64,000 nucleotides of DNA, from NCBI RefSeq assembly GCF_051860665.1, contig NZ_JBHYDM010000006.1, positions 124,001 through 188,000 on the forward strand. Reading direction: 5' to 3'. Source of the stretch: Falsiroseomonas sp051860665. GTDB taxonomy: Bacteria; Pseudomonadota; Alphaproteobacteria; Acetobacterales; Acetobacteraceae. This document shows, one piece after another, positions 62,130 through 64,000 of the stretch. Position numbers and translations under genes: made by a program. Every line of letters begins with the position of its first letter. Positions within the stretch are counted from its first letter, which is position 1. The notes below the pieces were generated by a model. The model was not told where the DNA came from and did no database searches. It worked only from the letters and a program-made list of their open reading frames with translations.

Positions 62130-63260
62130 TCAGCGCAGGGTGGCGGAAAGGCGGGTCTGCACCACGCGCACGCGCTGACCGGGGTCGAGCAGCTGCGGCC
62201 CCATGGCCACCACCGTGTCGCCGGGCGCGAGCGGGCCGGTCACCTCCGCCGTCTGTTCCGCCAGGGCGCGCACCCGCACCGGCACGGCCTCGATCCGCGA
62301 TGCGCCGCCGCTGGGGGGCAGCACGCGCCAGACCATGGGGCCATGGCCGCGGTCATGCAGCGCGGAAAGCGGCAGCGTGGCGGCGGGCTCGCCCTGCTGG
62401 GCGAGGCGCACGGTACCGGTCATGCCGAGTGCAACCCAGTCCGGCGCGGCCTCCAGCGTGAAGCGCACGGCATAGGTGCGCAGCGCCGCATCCGCCTGCG
62501 GCGCCACCTCCCGCAACTTCGCCGCCACCGGGACATCAGGCCGCGCCCAGAAGCGGACTTCCGCCAGCGCCGTGGCCAGGCCCGGCAGCGCCGATTCCGG
62601 CACGCGGACCAGCAATTCACGCTCCGCCGGATCGGCCAGGCGCAGCACCGCCTGGCCTTCCGGCAGCACCTGCCCGGCCTCCGCCAGCAGCGCCGTCACC
62701 ACGCCGGGGGAGGGGGCGCGCAGCGTGGCATAGGACAGGCGGTTGCGCGCCAGTTCCAGCGCCGCCTGGGCGGAGGCGACACGCTCCGCCGCCGCGCGCG
62801 CGCTGGCCACGCGCTGGTCGTCATAGCTGGCCGAGACATGGCCGGCGGCGCGCAATTCGCGAGACCTGGCGGCATCGTTGCGCGCCTGGCGGGACTGCGC
62901 CTCGGCCGAGGCGAGGTCGGCCTCCGCCGCGCGCAGGGACAGGCCGAGATCGGCGGGGTCCAGCTGCGCCAGCACATCGCCGGCCGCCACCAGCTGACCG
63001 ACCTCCACCGCGCGGCTGACCATCCGCCCGCCGGTGCGGAAGGCCACCTCCACCTCCCGCCGCGCCTGCACCACGCCGGTATGGGCGGATTGGCTGGCGC
63101 CGGAGGACAGAACCACCTGCGCCGCCTGCACCGGGCGGGGCGCGTCGGAGACGGGCAGGGGGGCGGAGGCTTCGCCATCGCAGGCGGTCAGCAGCCCCAT
63201 GCCGAGGCTGGTCAGGATCGGCAGGGACAGCAGCAGGGGGAGGCTGCGGGGGATCGGCAT
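62130..63260 (-). CDS. RND efflux periplasmic adaptor (lipoprotein)
   Basis: The 376-aa membrane-fusion protein has a lipoprotein signal with lipobox LLTAC, then a lipoyl half (GRMVSRAVEVGQLVAAGDVLAQLDP), a coiled-coil hairpin (about residues 110-170) and a beta-barrel domain. It bridges the pump to an outer-membrane channel. It is transcribed between tetR and the pump gene. Confidence 0.9.
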   Translation of the reverse strand: MPIPRSLPLLLSLPILTSLGMGLLTACDGEASAPLPVSDAPRPVQAAQVVLSSGASQSAHTGVVQARREVEVAFRTGGRMVSRAVEVGQLVAAGDVLAQLDPADLGLSLRAAEADLASAEAQSRQARNDAARSRELRAAGHVSASYDDQRVASARAAAERVASAQAALELARNRLSYATLRAPSPGVVTALLAEAGQVLPEGQAVLRLADPAERELLVRVPESALPGLATALAEVRFWARPDVPVAAKLREVAPQADAALRTYAVRFTLEAAPDWVALGMTGTVRLAQQGEPAATLPLSALHDRGHGPMVWRVLPPSGGASRIEAVPVRVRALAEQTAEVTGPLAPGDTVVAMGPQLLDPGQRVRVVQTRLSATLR

Positions 63261-63298
63261 GGGGAGGGGCTCGCGTCTGACTGCGACACCCTTACGCG

Positions 63299-63327
63299 TT
63301 ATGAGTGATGAAAGTCAATAATCGTCA
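63299..63327. promoter_or_regulatory. Putative TetR operator / promoter upstream of the adaptor gene
   Basis: AT-rich stretch with TTATGA, GTGATG and CGTCA blocks in the order seen, on the opposite strand, at the window end. A TTGACT -35-like element for the adaptor lies within it. It begins in the 39-bp gap and overlaps the 3' end of tetR. Binding is inferred. Confidence 0.35.
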
Positions 63328-63969
63328 GCTATCGACTTTTGCCTGGATGCCACGCAGCAGCAGATCGATCACCTGCTCCAGCTTGCGGGCCATCTCCTCC
63401 TCCGGCTCCTGCCGCAGGCCGCATTCGGCGATCAGCACCGGATGCATGAAGCCGATGGTGGCCATCTTGATGGCGGTCGCCGTCGCATCCGCATCGAGCC
63501 GGGCGAACTCGCCGCTGGCCATGCCATCCATCAGCACATGGCGGATCGCGGTGCGGATGCCCTCGATGAAGCGTTCCACCACGCCCCAATGCTCGGCCAT
63601 GGCGGCGGTGACCATGTCGTGCAGCCGGCGCTGGGTGAAGAACAGGGCCATGTGGCGGTGATGCAGTGTGCGCAGAAGGGTCCGCAGGCGCTCCGCCGCC
63701 GTGCCGCGGCCGCGGGCGACGGTCCAGAGCTCGGATTCCACCCCGTCCAGCATCCGCGCCGCGATCACCTCGTTGATCGCGGATTTGGAGGGGTAGAAGC
63801 GGTAGATATTGGCCGGCGACATGCCCAGTTCGCGCGCGATATCGGCCACCGTGGTCTTCTGGTAGCCGATCGAACGAAACAGCGTTTCCGCCATGTCCTC
63901 GATGCGCCGGCGCGTCTCCTCGGCGCTGGCGCCGCGGCGGAGGGCGGGGTCGCGGGTGCTTGTGCTCAT
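63325..63969 (-). CDS. TetR/AcrR family transcriptional regulator
   Basis: The 214-aa regulator has an N-terminal HTH (YQKTTVADIARELGMSPANIYRFYP region near residues 35-60) and a helical ligand-binding domain of the TetR_C type. It is the first gene of the tetR-adaptor-pump operon on the minus strand and likely represses it until a pump substrate binds. The start near the window edge, ATG at 63969, may be preceded by the second operator copy. Confidence 0.9.
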   Translation of the reverse strand: MSTSTRDPALRRGASAEETRRRIEDMAETLFRSIGYQKTTVADIARELGMSPANIYRFYPSKSAINEVIAARMLDGVESELWTVARGRGTAAERLRTLLRTLHHRHMALFFTQRRLHDMVTAAMAEHWGVVERFIEGIRTAIRHVLMDGMASGEFARLDADATATAIKMATIGFMHPVLIAECGLRQEPEEEMARKLEQVIDLLLRGIQAKVDS

Positions 63970-64000
63970 GACGAATTACCTAAAACATCACCTGTCATAA
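63969..64000. promoter_or_regulatory. Putative TetR operator upstream of tetR (at window edge)
   Basis: On the minus strand TTATGA, GTGATG and CGTCA blocks precede the tetR ATG, in the same order as at 63299-63327 (spacings differ by three bases). Blocks between are only partly similar. The promoter itself may continue beyond the window. Confidence 0.35.

Overview
The window is very GC-rich and densely packed. Neighbouring genes commonly overlap by 4 bases (ATGA or GTGA junctions). Codon use looks uniform, and I see no insertion sequence, tRNA, rRNA or CRISPR array. Numerous NMT1/THI5-like, TRAP and Bug-type transport genes, a urt-ure block, Rieske oxygenases and Mo-hydroxylases together suggest a chromosomal segment of a soil or freshwater alphaproteobacterium, most like Acetobacteraceae of the Roseomonas type. 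That placement is inference from gene content, not a database match.

Layout. 1-6240 (minus): a nitrate/sulfonate/pyrimidine-type ABC importer with two different permeases, followed upstream by a three-subunit molybdenum hydroxylase (large, 2Fe-2S, FAD). 6378-6938 (plus): a nucleoside 2-deoxyribosyltransferase-like protein. 6889-12195: a phthalate-type aromatic module. A MarR regulator, a 61-aa protein, a Gfo/Idh/MocA dehydrogenase and an FMN/2Fe-2S reductase lie on the minus strand. A Rieske oxygenase and a 4,5-dihydroxyphthalate decarboxylase-like protein lie divergently on the plus strand. The divergent promoter carries two nearly identical 14-bp palindromes, very likely the MarR operators. 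Together these would take a phthalate-like diacid to a protocatechuate-like product.

12203-19485 (minus): an SLC13/TrkA-C transporter, a D-2-hydroxyacid dehydrogenase, two M20 amidohydrolases and a flavin monooxygenase. 19634-25034 (plus): a membrane desaturase, a complete TRAP transporter, a Bug-type binding protein and a GST. 25035-25745 (minus) is an RraA/HMG-aldolase-fold protein lacking the family arginine.

25809-37000 is a urea block. urtABCDE (minus) and ureD-A-B-C-E-F-G-hupE (plus) diverge from a short region that contains a good sigma-54 (-24/-12) promoter for urtA and two inverted repeats at enhancer distance. 37005-42295 (minus): a luciferase-like monooxygenase, two FAD oxidoreductases and glutathione-dependent formaldehyde dehydrogenase. 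42584-44568 (plus): a DUF4189-like secreted protein and an orphan amino-acid binding protein. These end in four 58-bp tandem hairpin repeats, which also face the end of a large kexin-like RTX protease (44806-47223).

47331-54845 (plus) is the most interesting segment. It holds a GntR regulator, a GntR-type palindrome, a sigma-54-like promoter and an allophanate hydrolase split into two coupled genes. These are followed by an ABC importer, a PuuE-like (metal-independent allantoinase-type) amidohydrolase, an alpha/beta hydrolase and a hydantoin-racemase-fold protein that lacks one catalytic cysteine. I read it as a nitrogen-regulated ureide or cyclic-amide scavenging pathway with unknown substrate. 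54823-57464 (minus): an FAD oxidoreductase that apparently starts at a CTG codon and a family-5 peptide-type binding protein. 57583-59034 (plus): a D-aminoacylase-type amidohydrolase. 59039-63969 (minus): an RND efflux pump (tetR, lipoprotein adaptor, TriC-like permease) without an outer-membrane channel in view.
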